DNA of 64,000 bases. Origin: Homoserinimonas sp. OAct 916. Its GTDB lineage: Bacteria; Actinomycetota; Actinomycetes; Actinomycetales; Microbacteriaceae. This document shows, one piece after another, positions 27,161 through 38,338 of the stretch. Under the pieces are notes generated by a model that ran no database searches, was not told the origin of the DNA, and saw only the letters and a program-made list of their open reading frames with translations. The DNA lies in contig NZ_QJHB01000003.1 of the NCBI RefSeq assembly GCF_003260275.1, forward strand, positions 1-64,000. Direction: 5' to 3'. A program made the translations under genes and the position numbers. Numbering within the stretch: position 1 is the stretch's first letter; every line of letters begins with the position of its first letter.

Positions 27161-27943
27161 ATGACAGAAGTCACCGGGTTCCGCAGTTACGTCGCAATTG
27201 GCGACAGCTTCACCGAAGGGGTCGGCGACGAGCGCGATGACGGCCGTGTACGGGGCTGGGCCGACCTGGTGGCGCTCGGGTTCGCGCTGGCCAGCGATGA
27301 GCCGGTGCTCTATGCCAACCTGGCCATCCGTGGGCGCAAGCTGAAACCATTGCTGGACGAGCAACTGCAACCGGCAATCCAGCTTCGACCAGAACTCATC
27401 AGCATCAACGGTGGCGGGAACGATATCCTGCGCCCCCGCGTTCAGGTGGAGTCGATTGCACGGCTGTTGCTCGACTCCGCGGCCGAGGCTGTGGCGGCCG
27501 GCAGTCACGTTCTGCTGCTGAGCGGGGCCAACCCGTCGCGGAACATGCCGTTGGGATCGGTTTTCTCTCGGCGTGGGACCGAACTCGACGACGCCGTGCG
27601 CGCCGGAGTGCCGGCCGATGGCGTCACGTTTGTGGACAACTGGGTGGATGAGGCGCTCGGTGACATCCGATACTGGTCCGCTGACAAACTGCACCTGAAC
27701 CCGCTCGGCCACGCGCGTGTGGCCAGTAACGTCCTGACCGAGCTGCAGGTGCCGGTTCCCGCCGAGTGGGGGATTGCCGAGGTGGAAACCGCCCCCGCCG
27801 GTGAACGCGGGAGGGGCACCTTCGAGTATTATCGACGTTTCGTTCTGCCCTGGGTCGGGCGCCGGCTCACCGGCCGTTCTTCAGGAGACGGGCGCACCGC
27901 CAAGATCGCAGAGCTGATACCGGTCGATCCGACTCAGGCCTAG
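27161..27943 (+). CDS. SGNH/GDSL-family hydrolase
   Basis: The 260-aa esterase-fold protein has block I AIGDSFTEGVGDE (nucleophile Ser16), block III SINGGGNDIL and the catalytic DKLHLNPLGHARVA (Asp-x-x-His) block V. No signal peptide is seen, so it is predicted cytoplasmic. TAACGT at 27149-27154 lies 6 nt before the ATG, so it may have its own leaderless promoter even though it is only 9 bp after the preceding gene. Substrate unknown. Confidence 0.9.
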   Translation: MTEVTGFRSYVAIGDSFTEGVGDERDDGRVRGWADLVALGFALASDEPVLYANLAIRGRKLKPLLDEQLQPAIQLRPELISINGGGNDILRPRVQVESIARLLLDSAAEAVAAGSHVLLLSGANPSRNMPLGSVFSRRGTELDDAVRAGVPADGVTFVDNWVDEALGDIRYWSADKLHLNPLGHARVASNVLTELQVPVPAEWGIAEVETAPAGERGRGTFEYYRRFVLPWVGRRLTGRSSGDGRTAKIAELIPVDPTQA

Positions 27944-27985
27944 CCGCGCACCGTGCCCATCTGCCCCAGCGGTGCAGGGAGCACG

Positions 27986-28255
27986 TTAGCGGGGAGATCG
28001 CGTCTGACGGCGGCGTTTGACGCCGCTGGTGACAATGAGCAACAGGATCAACAGGAATCCGACAGGCAGGCCGACCCGCGGGAAGAATGCCAGAATCAGC
28101 CAGAACCCGGAGGCAAACGTGTCGCCACTGACGCCCATGGCACCGGCGAGCAGCACGGCAAACAGGGCGATGATCGACAGCACGATCAGTCCGGCTCCGG
28201 TGTATGCAAGCACGGTGTCGAGGCGGCTGGTTGAGTTCTTGTTGTCATCGGTCAC
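27986..28255 (-). CDS. Small two-helix membrane protein
   Basis: The 89-aa protein has a short polar N-terminus, two hydrophobic segments (about 14-38 and 50-75) and a basic tail (KRRRQTRSPR), consistent with an integral membrane hairpin with both ends inside. Start GTG 28255 has TATCCT 6 nt upstream and no ribosome site, suggesting leaderless expression. It is divergent from the cold-shock gene. No family was recognised. Confidence 0.65.
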   Translation of the reverse strand: MTDDNKNSTSRLDTVLAYTGAGLIVLSIIALFAVLLAGAMGVSGDTFASGFWLILAFFPRVGLPVGFLLILLLIVTSGVKRRRQTRSPR

Positions 28256-28324
28256 GTATCAAGGATAGGCGGGCATCCGCCACGGCCTAAACTAGAGGTT
28301 GCCCAATACAGGAGGATCACACAC

Positions 28325-28691
28325 ATGCCCACCGGCAAAGTCAAGTTCTACGACGAAGACAAAGGTTTTGGCTTCATCACCTCCGATGACGGCCAACAGG
28401 TCTTCCTCCACGCCTCGGCGCTCCCGGCAGGGACCACCTCCGTCAAACCGGGCACCAAGCTCGAGTTCGGGATCGCCGACGGTAAGCGTGGTGCCCAGGC
28501 GCTCTCGGTGCGCATCCTCGAGGCTCCGCCGACAATGGCGCGGCTGAATCGCAAGGCGGCGGACGACATGGTGGTCATCGTCGAGGATCTGGTGAAGGTT
28601 CTCGACGGAATCGGTACCGACCTTCGGCGCGGGCGGTACCCGGAGAATGCGCACAGCCGAAAGATTGCCTCCCTGCTGCGAAAGGTCGCTG

Positions 28692-28708
<17 letters not shown>
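28325..28708 (+). CDS. Cold-shock-domain protein with C-terminal extension
   Basis: The 127-aa protein has an N-terminal cold-shock OB fold (1-65) with RNP1 KGFGFI and RNP2 VFLHAS. After residue 68 comes a helical extension (MARLNRKAADDMVVIVEDLV, then DGIGTDLRRGRYPENAHSRK) absent from canonical 67-aa Csp proteins but usual in the actinobacterial form that precedes DUF3027 genes. It likely acts as an RNA chaperone. Its last codons overlap the start of the DUF3027 gene. An AGGAGGATCACACAC-type Shine-Dalgarno region precedes the ATG. Confidence 0.92.
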
Positions 28709-29657
<949 letters not shown>

Positions 29658-29776
29658 TTGACAAAGCGCCAGGGGCGGGGCATCCGCGCGGGTGTGCCCT
29701 CCCGTCCTCCGCGCCACTGAGCCGGTGGCCTGATCGCCACTAGGCTGGGGCGAAGTATTTCTGACTGGAGTATGAG

Positions 29777-30469
29777 ATGACCGATCTGATTGACACGACA
29801 GAGATGTATCTTCGTACGATCCTGGAACTCGAAGAAGAGAACATCGTGCCGTTGCGTGCCCGCATCTCTGAGCGTCTTCGCCATTCGGGGCCGACGGTGT
29901 CGCAGACGATCGGGCGCATGGAACGTGACGGGCTCGTCGTGGTCACCGGTGACCGTCACCTGGAACTCACCGCCCGTGGCCGCCAGAAGGCGGTCCATGT
30001 GATGCGTAAGCACCGGCTCGCCGAGCGACTGCTGAGTGACGTGATCGGGCTCGAGTGGGAATACGTGCACGAGGAGGCATGCCGCTGGGAGCACGTGATG
30101 AGCGAGCGCGTTGAACTGAAGATCCTCGAATTGCTGGGCAGCCCGACCGAGTCACCGTACGGCAACCCGATCCCTGGTCTGGAGGAGTTGGGGGCAGCGC
30201 CCGCGAAGTCGTTCGCGCAAGGTGTGAGTAACATCGTCGACGTCGTGGCCGAAGCGGCCGGGCCGGTGGAGACTGTCATTCGCCGGCTGGGGGAGCCGGC
30301 ACAGATCGAGCCGGAACTGCTGCTGCAGCTGAAACAGGCAGGGATCATTCCCGGGGCGCGGGTGACGATCTCGCCGGCCGGAAGCCACACTCGCGTCGCT
30401 GCGACGGGTTTCGGCGACGGTTTGGAGTTGCCGGCCGACATCGCCAACCACATCTTCGTTTCCGTTTAG
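29777..30469 (+). CDS. DtxR/IdeR-type iron-dependent repressor
   Basis: The 230-aa regulator has an N-terminal winged helix (TTEMYLRTILELEEENIVPL, SERLRHSGPTVSQTIGRMER), a dimerisation domain and a C-terminal SH3-like FeoA domain. All DtxR metal ligands occur at identical numbering: Met10, His79, Glu83, His98, Cys102, Glu105 and His106 (HEEACRWEHV). The Cys102 identity argues for the Fe(II)-responsive DtxR/IdeR class rather than MntR. It should repress iron-uptake genes elsewhere. ATG 29777 has a GGAG site 8 nt upstream. A 19-bp tandem array begins inside its stop codon. Confidence 0.95.
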   Translation: MTDLIDTTEMYLRTILELEEENIVPLRARISERLRHSGPTVSQTIGRMERDGLVVVTGDRHLELTARGRQKAVHVMRKHRLAERLLSDVIGLEWEYVHEEACRWEHVMSERVELKILELLGSPTESPYGNPIPGLEELGAAPAKSFAQGVSNIVDVVAEAAGPVETVIRRLGEPAQIEPELLLQLKQAGIIPGARVTISPAGSHTRVAATGFGDGLELPADIANHIFVSV

Positions 30470-30543
30470 ACACATTCCTGCCGTTCAGACACATTCCCGC
30501 CGTTCAGGCGATTTCCTGCCGGTCACGCGAATCCCTGCCGTTC
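30468..30543. repeat. 19-bp tandem array starting in the dtxR-type stop codon
   Basis: Four 19-bp units: AGACACATTCCTGCCGTTC (30468-30486), AGACACATTCCCGCCGTTC (30487-30505), AGGCGATTTCCTGCCGGTC (30506-30524) and ACGCGAATCCCTGCCGTTC (30525-30543). The first unit includes the last two bases of the TAG stop. The remaining gap to 30838 has a TTGACG at about 30572 that may be a -35 but no supported gene. Confidence 0.9.
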
Positions 30544-30838
30544 AGACTCACGAGAATGGGTTACTCTATTTTCTTGACGACGCGCGAGCCGAGGAGCCAG
30601 ATGACATCGCAGGCCGTGAGGAGTGCCACCCCGACCAGGGGTGAGCGGTCCAGGCTGCCCGCGAACGGATTCGGCTGTCAGCTGAGCACTCAGGTCACAC
30701 AGGTCAGAGCGGGTTCTGTCGTCCAGACAGAGCCCCTTTCTCGTGTGGGCGCCTGAAAAACAACCCCATCGGGATCCTTCGTTCGCTGACGTCTCTACCG
30801 GTAGATCTGGAAGCCGTCCAGAGCAGTACGGAGGAAGA

Positions 30839-31339
30839 ATGCGCACATTGGTCCTGAACGCGGGCTACGAACCGCTCGCCGTCGTCTCGTTCAAGCGAGC
30901 CGTCGTGCTCGTGCTGAACAGCAAGGCCACCGTGATCCTCAGTGATATCGATCACCCCGTACACAGCGCATCGGGCACGTACGAGCGGCCATCGGTGATT
31001 GTGTTGACGCGTTACGTGAAGATCCCCAGGGCCCGGCTCGTGCCCGTCAGTCGGCGCGGGATCCTCAGGCGTGACGGGCAGCGATGCTGCTATTGCGGTC
31101 ACACGGCGACCACGATCGACCACGTGCTGCCGAAGTCGCGCGGCGGAGACGAGAGCTGGGAGAATCTGGTCGCCTGCTGCCTTGGCTGCAACAACAAGAA
31201 GAGTGACCGTACACCCGGTGAGATGGGCTGGTCGATGCGATTCAACCCCCGCATACCGCACCACACAGCGTGGATGGCACGCGGGCTCGAGAGCGCCGAG
31301 CCGCAGTGGGGGGAGTACCTGGCCCCTCTCGCCGCGTGA
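30839..31339 (+). CDS. HNH endonuclease-family protein
   Basis: The 166-aa protein belongs to the conserved actinobacterial stand-alone HNH family that starts MRTLVLNAGYEPLAVVSFKR. The C-terminal half has the ββα-metal core: zinc pairs CCYCG and CLGCNNKK around TIDHVLPKSRGGDESWENL, supplying the D-H and N residues. The N-terminal ~70 residues are a family-specific domain. Start ATG 30839 has GGAGGA 5 nt upstream. Function undefined; presence in core genomes suggests a housekeeping DNA role rather than a mobile nuclease. Confidence 0.9.
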   Translation: MRTLVLNAGYEPLAVVSFKRAVVLVLNSKATVILSDIDHPVHSASGTYERPSVIVLTRYVKIPRARLVPVSRRGILRRDGQRCCYCGHTATTIDHVLPKSRGGDESWENLVACCLGCNNKKSDRTPGEMGWSMRFNPRIPHHTAWMARGLESAEPQWGEYLAPLAA

Positions 31340-31436
31340 TGCCGGTGTTCCGCACACCCACAATGTGCGCTGCCGCGCCGCAGCCGAATGGGTCGAGATG
31401 AACCCGGTCGGCGTCTCCGCTAAACTCGATGGGTCA

Positions 31437-31508
31437 GCCTCTGTAGCTCAATGGAAGAGCAGGTCCGTCCTAAGGATAAGGTTGGGGGTTCGAGTCCCTC
31501 CAGGGGCA
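31437..31508 (+). tRNA. tRNA-Arg (anticodon CCT)
   Basis: Acceptor GCCTCTG/CAGGGGC (31437-31443 with 31501-31507), D-stem GCTC/GAGC, anticodon loop GTCCTAA giving CCT, T-arm GGGGG-TTCGAGT-CCCTC. The anticodon stem GGTCC/GGATA is weak, with a G-A at 27-43 and a G-U at 28-42. CCA is not encoded. It reads AGG codons. Confidence 0.93.
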
Positions 31509-31825
31509 CTTCCGGCTTGATTCGTGGCTCGAACACCGCACCACCCGGTTCGGGGTTGCCTTTTCGGTTCTCGGTGGGCGCCGCCAGAGATCATGCTGCG
31601 GCGTCGGATACGTTCGCGGAGGCGATCCTCCGGCTGGCTATCAGGGATGGGGCATGTCCGTGCGCTGACGACGGCCTATGCCGGTGATTCCGATGATGCC
31701 GACGAGGTCCCGGAAAGTGCCGAAGCCAAACCCGACGTCACCTGCAGCTGTGATAACCGCGGGCCGAAGCCGAAGCCGAAGCCGAAGCCGAAGCCGAAGC
31801 CGAAGCCGAAGCCGAAGCCGAAGCC
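31509..31825. other. Gap between tRNA-Arg and argG with hexanucleotide array
   Basis: 317 bp with no supported gene. Its right end holds ten perfect copies of GCCGAA; the rest is unique sequence. No clear terminator hairpin was found for the tRNA or for argG. Confidence 0.6.
31763..31822. repeat. (GCCGAA)10 microsatellite at the argG 3' end
   Basis: Ten perfect hexamers from 31763 to 31822, ending 3 bp from the argG stop codon (31826-31828). On the argG sense strand it reads (TTCGGC)10 in the 3' untranslated region. Confidence 0.97.
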
Positions 31826-33403
<1,578 letters not shown>

Positions 33404-33448
33404 TTAGGGTCTATTAACTCAAATTCGACCGTACTCGTAGGGGTTACC

Positions 33449-34615
33449 GTGGACTTCTCTGAAACACCCGAGCATGCTGAACTGAAATCAGCCGTCGCTT
33501 CGATCGTCGCACCGTTCGGTCGCGACTACTACGTGCAACACGCAAAGGATCGCGAACCCTGCGATGAGGTGTGGAGCGCCCTGGGCGACGCCGGCTTCAT
33601 CGGAGTGAACATCCCCGAGGAATACGGTGGTGGCGGCGGAGGCATGCTCGAACTCGCGCTGGTGTGCGAGGAGGGTGCCGCTCAGGGGGTGCCGCTCCTG
33701 TTGATGCTCGTCTCGGCTGCGATCTCTGCCGAGGTCATCACCGAGTACGGCACCGACGACCAGAAGTCGCGCTGGCTGCCGGGGTTGGCCGACGGCACAT
33801 CGAAGGTCGTCTTCGCCATCACCGAACCGGATGCCGGCAGCAACTCGCACCGCATATCCACCACGGCCACCAGGGACGGCGACGAATGGGTGCTGTCTGG
33901 CTCCAAGTACTACATCTCCGGCGTCGACGAGGCAGACGCCCTGCTCGTGGTCGCCCGCACCGGGCAGCGAGATGAGGGCACCGGCGGCCAAGGACGCGCA
34001 AAACTGTCCCTGTTCATCGTGCCGATCGATGCGCCGGGCATGGAGAAAACACCCATCGACATGGATGTGATGCTGCCGGAGAAGCAGTACACGCTCTTCT
34101 TCGACGGTGTTCGGCTCGGCGCCGATGCCCTCGTCGGGGAGGTGGACAAGGGGTTCCAGCAGGTCTTCCACGGCCTCAACCCGGAGCGCATCACGGGTGC
34201 GGCGCTGTGTATCGGCATCGCCAGGCACGCCCTGAACCAGGCCGCCCAGTACGCCAACGAGCGCGAGGTGTGGGGCGTTCCGATCGGTGCCCACCAAGGG
34301 GTGGCGCATCCGTTGGCGATCGCCAGCATGGAGACCGAACTGGCGGCACTGATGATGCGCAAGGCAGCCTGGCTGCACGACAACGGTCTGCCGGCGGGGG
34401 AGGCGTCCAACACCGCGAAGTACGCGGCAGCCGAAGCAGCGCTGTCCGCAATCGACGCGGCCGTGCAGACCCACGGCGGCAACGGCCTTACCCGCGAATA
34501 CGGGCTGATTCCCTATTGGGGACTGGCCCGCCTCCTCCGAATCGCCCCGGTCAGCCGGGAGATGATCATCAACTACATCGCCCAGCACAACCTTGGGCTG
34601 CCCCGTTCCTACTGA
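33449..34615 (+). CDS. Acyl-CoA dehydrogenase family protein
   Basis: The 388-aa FAD enzyme has the ACAD signatures FAITEPDAGSNSHR, DEWVLSGSKYYISGVDEAD and ERITGAALCIGIARHAL, ending THGGNGLTREYGL. The C-terminal position usually occupied by the catalytic Glu (YEGT motif) is absent (RIAPVSREM), but a Glu lies in LNPERI at residue 246, where isovaleryl-CoA and long-chain dehydrogenases carry their base. Start GTG 33449 has a GTAGGGG site. It stands alone without thiolase or CoA-ligase neighbours, so the substrate is unknown. Confidence 0.9.
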   Translation: MDFSETPEHAELKSAVASIVAPFGRDYYVQHAKDREPCDEVWSALGDAGFIGVNIPEEYGGGGGGMLELALVCEEGAAQGVPLLLMLVSAAISAEVITEYGTDDQKSRWLPGLADGTSKVVFAITEPDAGSNSHRISTTATRDGDEWVLSGSKYYISGVDEADALLVVARTGQRDEGTGGQGRAKLSLFIVPIDAPGMEKTPIDMDVMLPEKQYTLFFDGVRLGADALVGEVDKGFQQVFHGLNPERITGAALCIGIARHALNQAAQYANEREVWGVPIGAHQGVAHPLAIASMETELAALMMRKAAWLHDNGLPAGEASNTAKYAAAEAALSAIDAAVQTHGGNGLTREYGLIPYWGLARLLRIAPVSREMIINYIAQHNLGLPRSY

Positions 34616-34724
34616 GTGAACACAGGGAGAACCGTGCCGGTACTGCCCAAAACAGGCACAGTTGGTGCTGTGGTACGTATTTTGCCTGTTTCCGCCGACG
34701 GGTGCGCGTCGCACGCCAGCAGGT

Positions 34725-35963
34725 TCAGGCGAGTTCGCCCGCCACCAGGCGCCTGGTCACGTCGGTGAACAGCGTCAACCCGGCCACGCAGTCCTCGTCC
34801 GACGTGTGCTCGCGCTCGTTGTGCGAGATACCGTCGGCGCTCGGAACGAACAGCATGATCGACGGTACGACATCCTTCATATTGGTCGAATCGTGGCCGG
34901 CGAGTGTCATGATCGTGCGGCTGCTGAGCCCCAACTCGTTGGCAGCGGCCTCGGCCAGCGCCACACCCTCCGGCTGGTAGGCGAGTAGGCCCCAGCGGTG
35001 CTTCAGGTTCAACTCGATGCGCACGCGCGCCTTGGTCTCGGCCTCTGCGGCCGCCTTCTCCAGCAGGGCGATCGCCTCGTCGAGCACGGTCTCGTCTGCT
35101 GAGCGCAGATCCATGTTGAACGTGGTCTCCCGGGCGACAGTCACGGGGGAGTTCGGCAGAACCTCCAAATACGATACGGCGGTGTGCAGGATGCCGGGGG
35201 TGAAGTTGTCGACCACCTCGCGTGCGGCGGTGATCATCATGGCGGCGCCGTAGAGCGCGTCCTGCCGGTCTTCCATTGCGGTGGCACCCGTGTGCGACTG
35301 TTCGCCATGCACCGTCACCAGGAACTTGCGTGCGCCCCACGTCTTGTCGACCAGGCCAATCGTGATTCCGTCGCGCTCCAACAGGCGACCCTGCTCGATG
35401 TGGATCTCGCCGTAGCAGGCGACCGCGGGCCCGGCATAGCCGTCCCTGGCGATCACGTCGTTCATTGACTCGCGCACGCTCACCCCGGCCACATCGAGGG
35501 TGTCCAGTGCCTCGTCGAGGTTGAGCTTGCCGGTGTACACGCCGCTGCCCATCATGCTCGGTGTGAAGCGGCAGCCCTCCTCGTTGAACCAGTTCACAAC
35601 CGCGACGTTGTGCTTTGCCGTGAGCTCACCGGAAGCCAGCATCTCGGCGATGCGTGCGGCGGCGAACGCCGCAGCGAAGACGCCATATGCCCCGTCGAAC
35701 TTGCCGCCCTTCGGCTGGGAGTCCAGGTGCGACCCGAGCAACACATAGGGCGCCCCGGGAATGTGTTCAAACAGTCCGAACTGGTTGCCGATGCCGTCGA
35801 ATCGGATGGTGAACCCACGCTGGGTCAACCACGCAGCCAACCATTCTCGGGTCTCGTGGTCGGCCGCAGTTCCCGCCTGGCGCTCCACTCCGCCGCGATC
35901 CGTCGCTCCGATCGCGGACAGTTGGGCGAAGTCGCGCAGAAAGGATTCATTGGTGAGGGGCAT
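34725..35963 (-). CDS. M20-family amidohydrolase (N-carbamoyl amino acid hydrolase/allantoate amidohydrolase type)
   Basis: The 412-aa Zn peptidase-fold hydrolase has the metal-binding GSHLDSQPKGGKFDGAYGV and NEEGCRF, the bridging region GEIHIEQGRLLE, the lid-domain ARKFLVTVHGEQSHTGATAM and the C-terminal metal loop NEREHTSDEDC. These fit the HyuC/AllC/AtzE-like group, which cleaves N-carbamoyl groups in purine or pyrimidine/hydantoin breakdown. No allantoinase, ureidoglycolate or hydantoinase gene is adjacent, so the substrate is open. Convergent with the acyl-CoA dehydrogenase. Confidence 0.88.
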   Translation of the reverse strand: MPLTNESFLRDFAQLSAIGATDRGGVERQAGTAADHETREWLAAWLTQRGFTIRFDGIGNQFGLFEHIPGAPYVLLGSHLDSQPKGGKFDGAYGVFAAAFAAARIAEMLASGELTAKHNVAVVNWFNEEGCRFTPSMMGSGVYTGKLNLDEALDTLDVAGVSVRESMNDVIARDGYAGPAVACYGEIHIEQGRLLERDGITIGLVDKTWGARKFLVTVHGEQSHTGATAMEDRQDALYGAAMMITAAREVVDNFTPGILHTAVSYLEVLPNSPVTVARETTFNMDLRSADETVLDEAIALLEKAAAEAETKARVRIELNLKHRWGLLAYQPEGVALAEAAANELGLSSRTIMTLAGHDSTNMKDVVPSIMLFVPSADGISHNEREHTSDEDCVAGLTLFTDVTRRLVAGELA

Positions 35964-36133
35964 CGATCTTCCTTCGTTCCTGGAGGTTCTGAACCTGGAA
36001 GCTCAGACCCTGAACCTTATGACTCGTCGTAGACGTTGTACCGCAACTCGCAACGGTGCGAGGGCCGTTTCCGGCTTTGTGTCGCCGGAGCGGTTGCCGG
36101 CAGTGTCGTGCTGGAGCCGTTTCCGGCACCGGG

Positions 36134-36164
36134 CACAGTTTAGTCAGAGCACAGTTTAGTCAGT
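36134..36164. repeat. 15-bp duplication upstream of the DUF6541 gene
   Basis: GCACAGTTTAGTCAG occurs at 36134-36148 and again at 36150-36164, separated by one base. Intergenic, about 90 bp before the DUF6541 start. Confidence 0.8.
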
Positions 36165-36254
36165 CTTCACCGTTCGTTCGCCGTGTGCACGCGGCGGCCC
36201 GGTCGCTTTGTGATAATGGGCACTGGCGACAATCGGCGGCTGGAAGGAACTTCT

Positions 36255-38282
36255 GTGACATCCTGGCTCGAAGCCGTGCCCGCGCTGCTCGTCGCACTGG
36301 TGGTGCTGGCCGTGCCCGGCACCCTCATCGTGCTGCTGCTGCGACTCAGGGGACTCCTGGCGGTGGCCGCCATTCCCGCCGTCTCGATCTCGATCATCGC
36401 CGTCAGCGCCATCGTCGGTCCGTGGCTCGGGCTCCGTTGGGGATGGTGGTTGCCCGCGCTCGGCACAGCGGTTGTCGCCGGTGCCGTGCTGGTGATTCGT
36501 AAACTGGTCCCGCAGCTGCGGCGGGCCGCACAGCGCGGAAGTAGTGCGACCGGGCGCCTCGGAGTCGAACGCCGTGTTCTCGGGTGGGGTCTCACGGGGG
36601 CTGCGCTCGCCGCCGTTGTCATCATGGGTCGACTGGTCGTAGCGGTGAAGAATCCGGAGCAGATCTCCCAGAACTACGACACCGTGTTCCACCTGAACGC
36701 GGTGCGATCCATCCTCGACACCGGCAACGGATCTTCGTTCGCCATCTCGTGGTTCATGCGCACCAACAACGATCCGGTCTTCTACCCGGCGGCCTGGCAC
36801 GATCTGGTCAGCCTGCTGATCAGCCTCACCGGAGCCAGCATTCCGGCCGCGACCAACGTGATGTGGGTGGCTGTGGCTGCCTTCGTCTGGCCGGTCGGCT
36901 GCGTCGTGCTCACCCGTACCCTGGTCGGGCCCAACGTGCCGATCGTCGCGGCAGCCGGCGTACTTTCCGCCTCATTCGCCTCATTCCCGTTCCTGCTGCT
37001 GTTCTATGGGACGGCCTACCCGAACACCGTGGCGAACAGCCTCGTTCCTCTCGGCATCGCCCTCGTTGTGATGATGCTGAAGGCCGGTCCACAGCCGTTG
37101 GCGGGGCCAACTGTCGCGTCCATGCTCCTGGTGCTCGTGCTGCCGGGAATTCTGCTGGCGCAGCCGAACGGTGTGTTCTCGATCGCGTTCATCCTCACTC
37201 CGCTTTTGGCGATGGTCGTCTGGGCGTGGTTGCGGCGCGGGTTCCTGCACCATTCGGTACGCGGGTTGGTGCGCGCGGCAGTACTGCTGGTCGCGGCGGC
37301 GGTCATCGCCGTGGCCCTGTTCAGCGTGCCCAGCTTCAGAAGGCTGTTCGCCTTTGCCAACGCCCAGCAGGTTCCATTCCTGGATGCCATCTGGCGGGGA
37401 ATCTGGAACATGCCACTGCCGACCGATGCACCCGCGATACTGGTCACCGGCCTCGTGGTGTTCGGGCTGGTCGTCGCCTGGCGCCGTCACCGGCTGGGAT
37501 GGCTGTTCTTCAGTGTGCTGCTTGCACTTGTCGCCTACGCGTTCGCCGTCGGCAGCAACTGGGGGATCGGCAACCTGTTAATCGCCCCGTGGTGGGGTAA
37601 CCCGGAGCGGATCGCCGCAATTCTTCCCCTGGCGTCGATCCCGCTCGCCGCGATCGGGCTCGGCACGCTGGCCGGGATGCTGGCCCGGCCACTCGGCACA
37701 CCGGCGCGCTGGTTGGTGCCGACGGCCACGCTGGTGGTCGGAGTTCTTATGATCACGGTGTCGCCACCGCTGAGACAGATCGAGGCGGCGATCACCGATG
37801 TCTTCCGCGTACCAGCGGTACCCAACCCGTTGAAACAACTCGACGCCGACGAACTGGAGATGCTCGGCAGGCTCGACGACCTGGTGCCTGCCGACCAGAT
37901 GATGGCGAACAACCCGTGGAACGGATCGGCGCTGGCGATGGCGCTCGCGGATCGGCGGGTGCTTGTGCCGTACATGTCGATCTTCACGCTCGACGACGAC
38001 CAGCAGATCTTGAGCACCTCGTTGGACCAGATTGCCGACTCGGTGCCGGTCTGTGATGCCGCCCGCAACAAGAACCTGCGCTTCCTGCTCGACTTCGGCA
38101 CCGACTTCATCGCTGCGCAACAGTACGGCCGCGTTCAGTACCCGGGGATCGACGCGGCTGCGACATCGGGCGCGTTTAGACTGGTCAGCGAGGTTGGCCA
38201 CGCCAGATTGTACGAGCTCACCCGGTGTGCCTCCGGGTTGCCCGGCGAGCCGCGTTCACTGGCACCGGTGCCTGCTGGCTGA
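36255..38282 (+). CDS. DUF6541-type polytopic membrane protein
   Basis: The 675-aa protein has about 12-14 hydrophobic helices and a C-terminal extracytoplasmic domain (from about 520). The sequence NPEQISQNYDTVFHLNAVRS after the first helices contains the acidic loop typical of GT-C-fold transferases, and DPVFYPAAWHDLVSLLISLT follows. The C-terminal part includes NNPWNGSALAMALADRRVLV. DUF6541 proteins are abundant in actinobacteria and are thought to be glycosyltransferase-like envelope proteins. GTG 36255 has a clear GGAAGGA site 6 nt upstream. Function not established. Confidence 0.85.
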   Translation: MTSWLEAVPALLVALVVLAVPGTLIVLLLRLRGLLAVAAIPAVSISIIAVSAIVGPWLGLRWGWWLPALGTAVVAGAVLVIRKLVPQLRRAAQRGSSATGRLGVERRVLGWGLTGAALAAVVIMGRLVVAVKNPEQISQNYDTVFHLNAVRSILDTGNGSSFAISWFMRTNNDPVFYPAAWHDLVSLLISLTGASIPAATNVMWVAVAAFVWPVGCVVLTRTLVGPNVPIVAAAGVLSASFASFPFLLLFYGTAYPNTVANSLVPLGIALVVMMLKAGPQPLAGPTVASMLLVLVLPGILLAQPNGVFSIAFILTPLLAMVVWAWLRRGFLHHSVRGLVRAAVLLVAAAVIAVALFSVPSFRRLFAFANAQQVPFLDAIWRGIWNMPLPTDAPAILVTGLVVFGLVVAWRRHRLGWLFFSVLLALVAYAFAVGSNWGIGNLLIAPWWGNPERIAAILPLASIPLAAIGLGTLAGMLARPLGTPARWLVPTATLVVGVLMITVSPPLRQIEAAITDVFRVPAVPNPLKQLDADELEMLGRLDDLVPADQMMANNPWNGSALAMALADRRVLVPYMSIFTLDDDQQILSTSLDQIADSVPVCDAARNKNLRFLLDFGTDFIAAQQYGRVQYPGIDAAATSGAFRLVSEVGHARLYELTRCASGLPGEPRSLAPVPAG

Positions 38283-38338
38283 CCCGAGTGGCCCCGCAGG
38301 AGGCGCTCACACCACTTCATGGGAAGAGGCAATCCGCA

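Noticed and set aside
23518-27943. Standard folate operon
   Set aside because: folB, folK and pabAB are absent and the folP homologue is of the divergent FolP2 type, so a plain folate cluster label was not used, though it cannot be excluded.
30556-30756. 66-codon frame upstream of the HNH gene
   Set aside because: No domain, no ribosome site, composition unlike neighbours; more likely 5' regulatory sequence.
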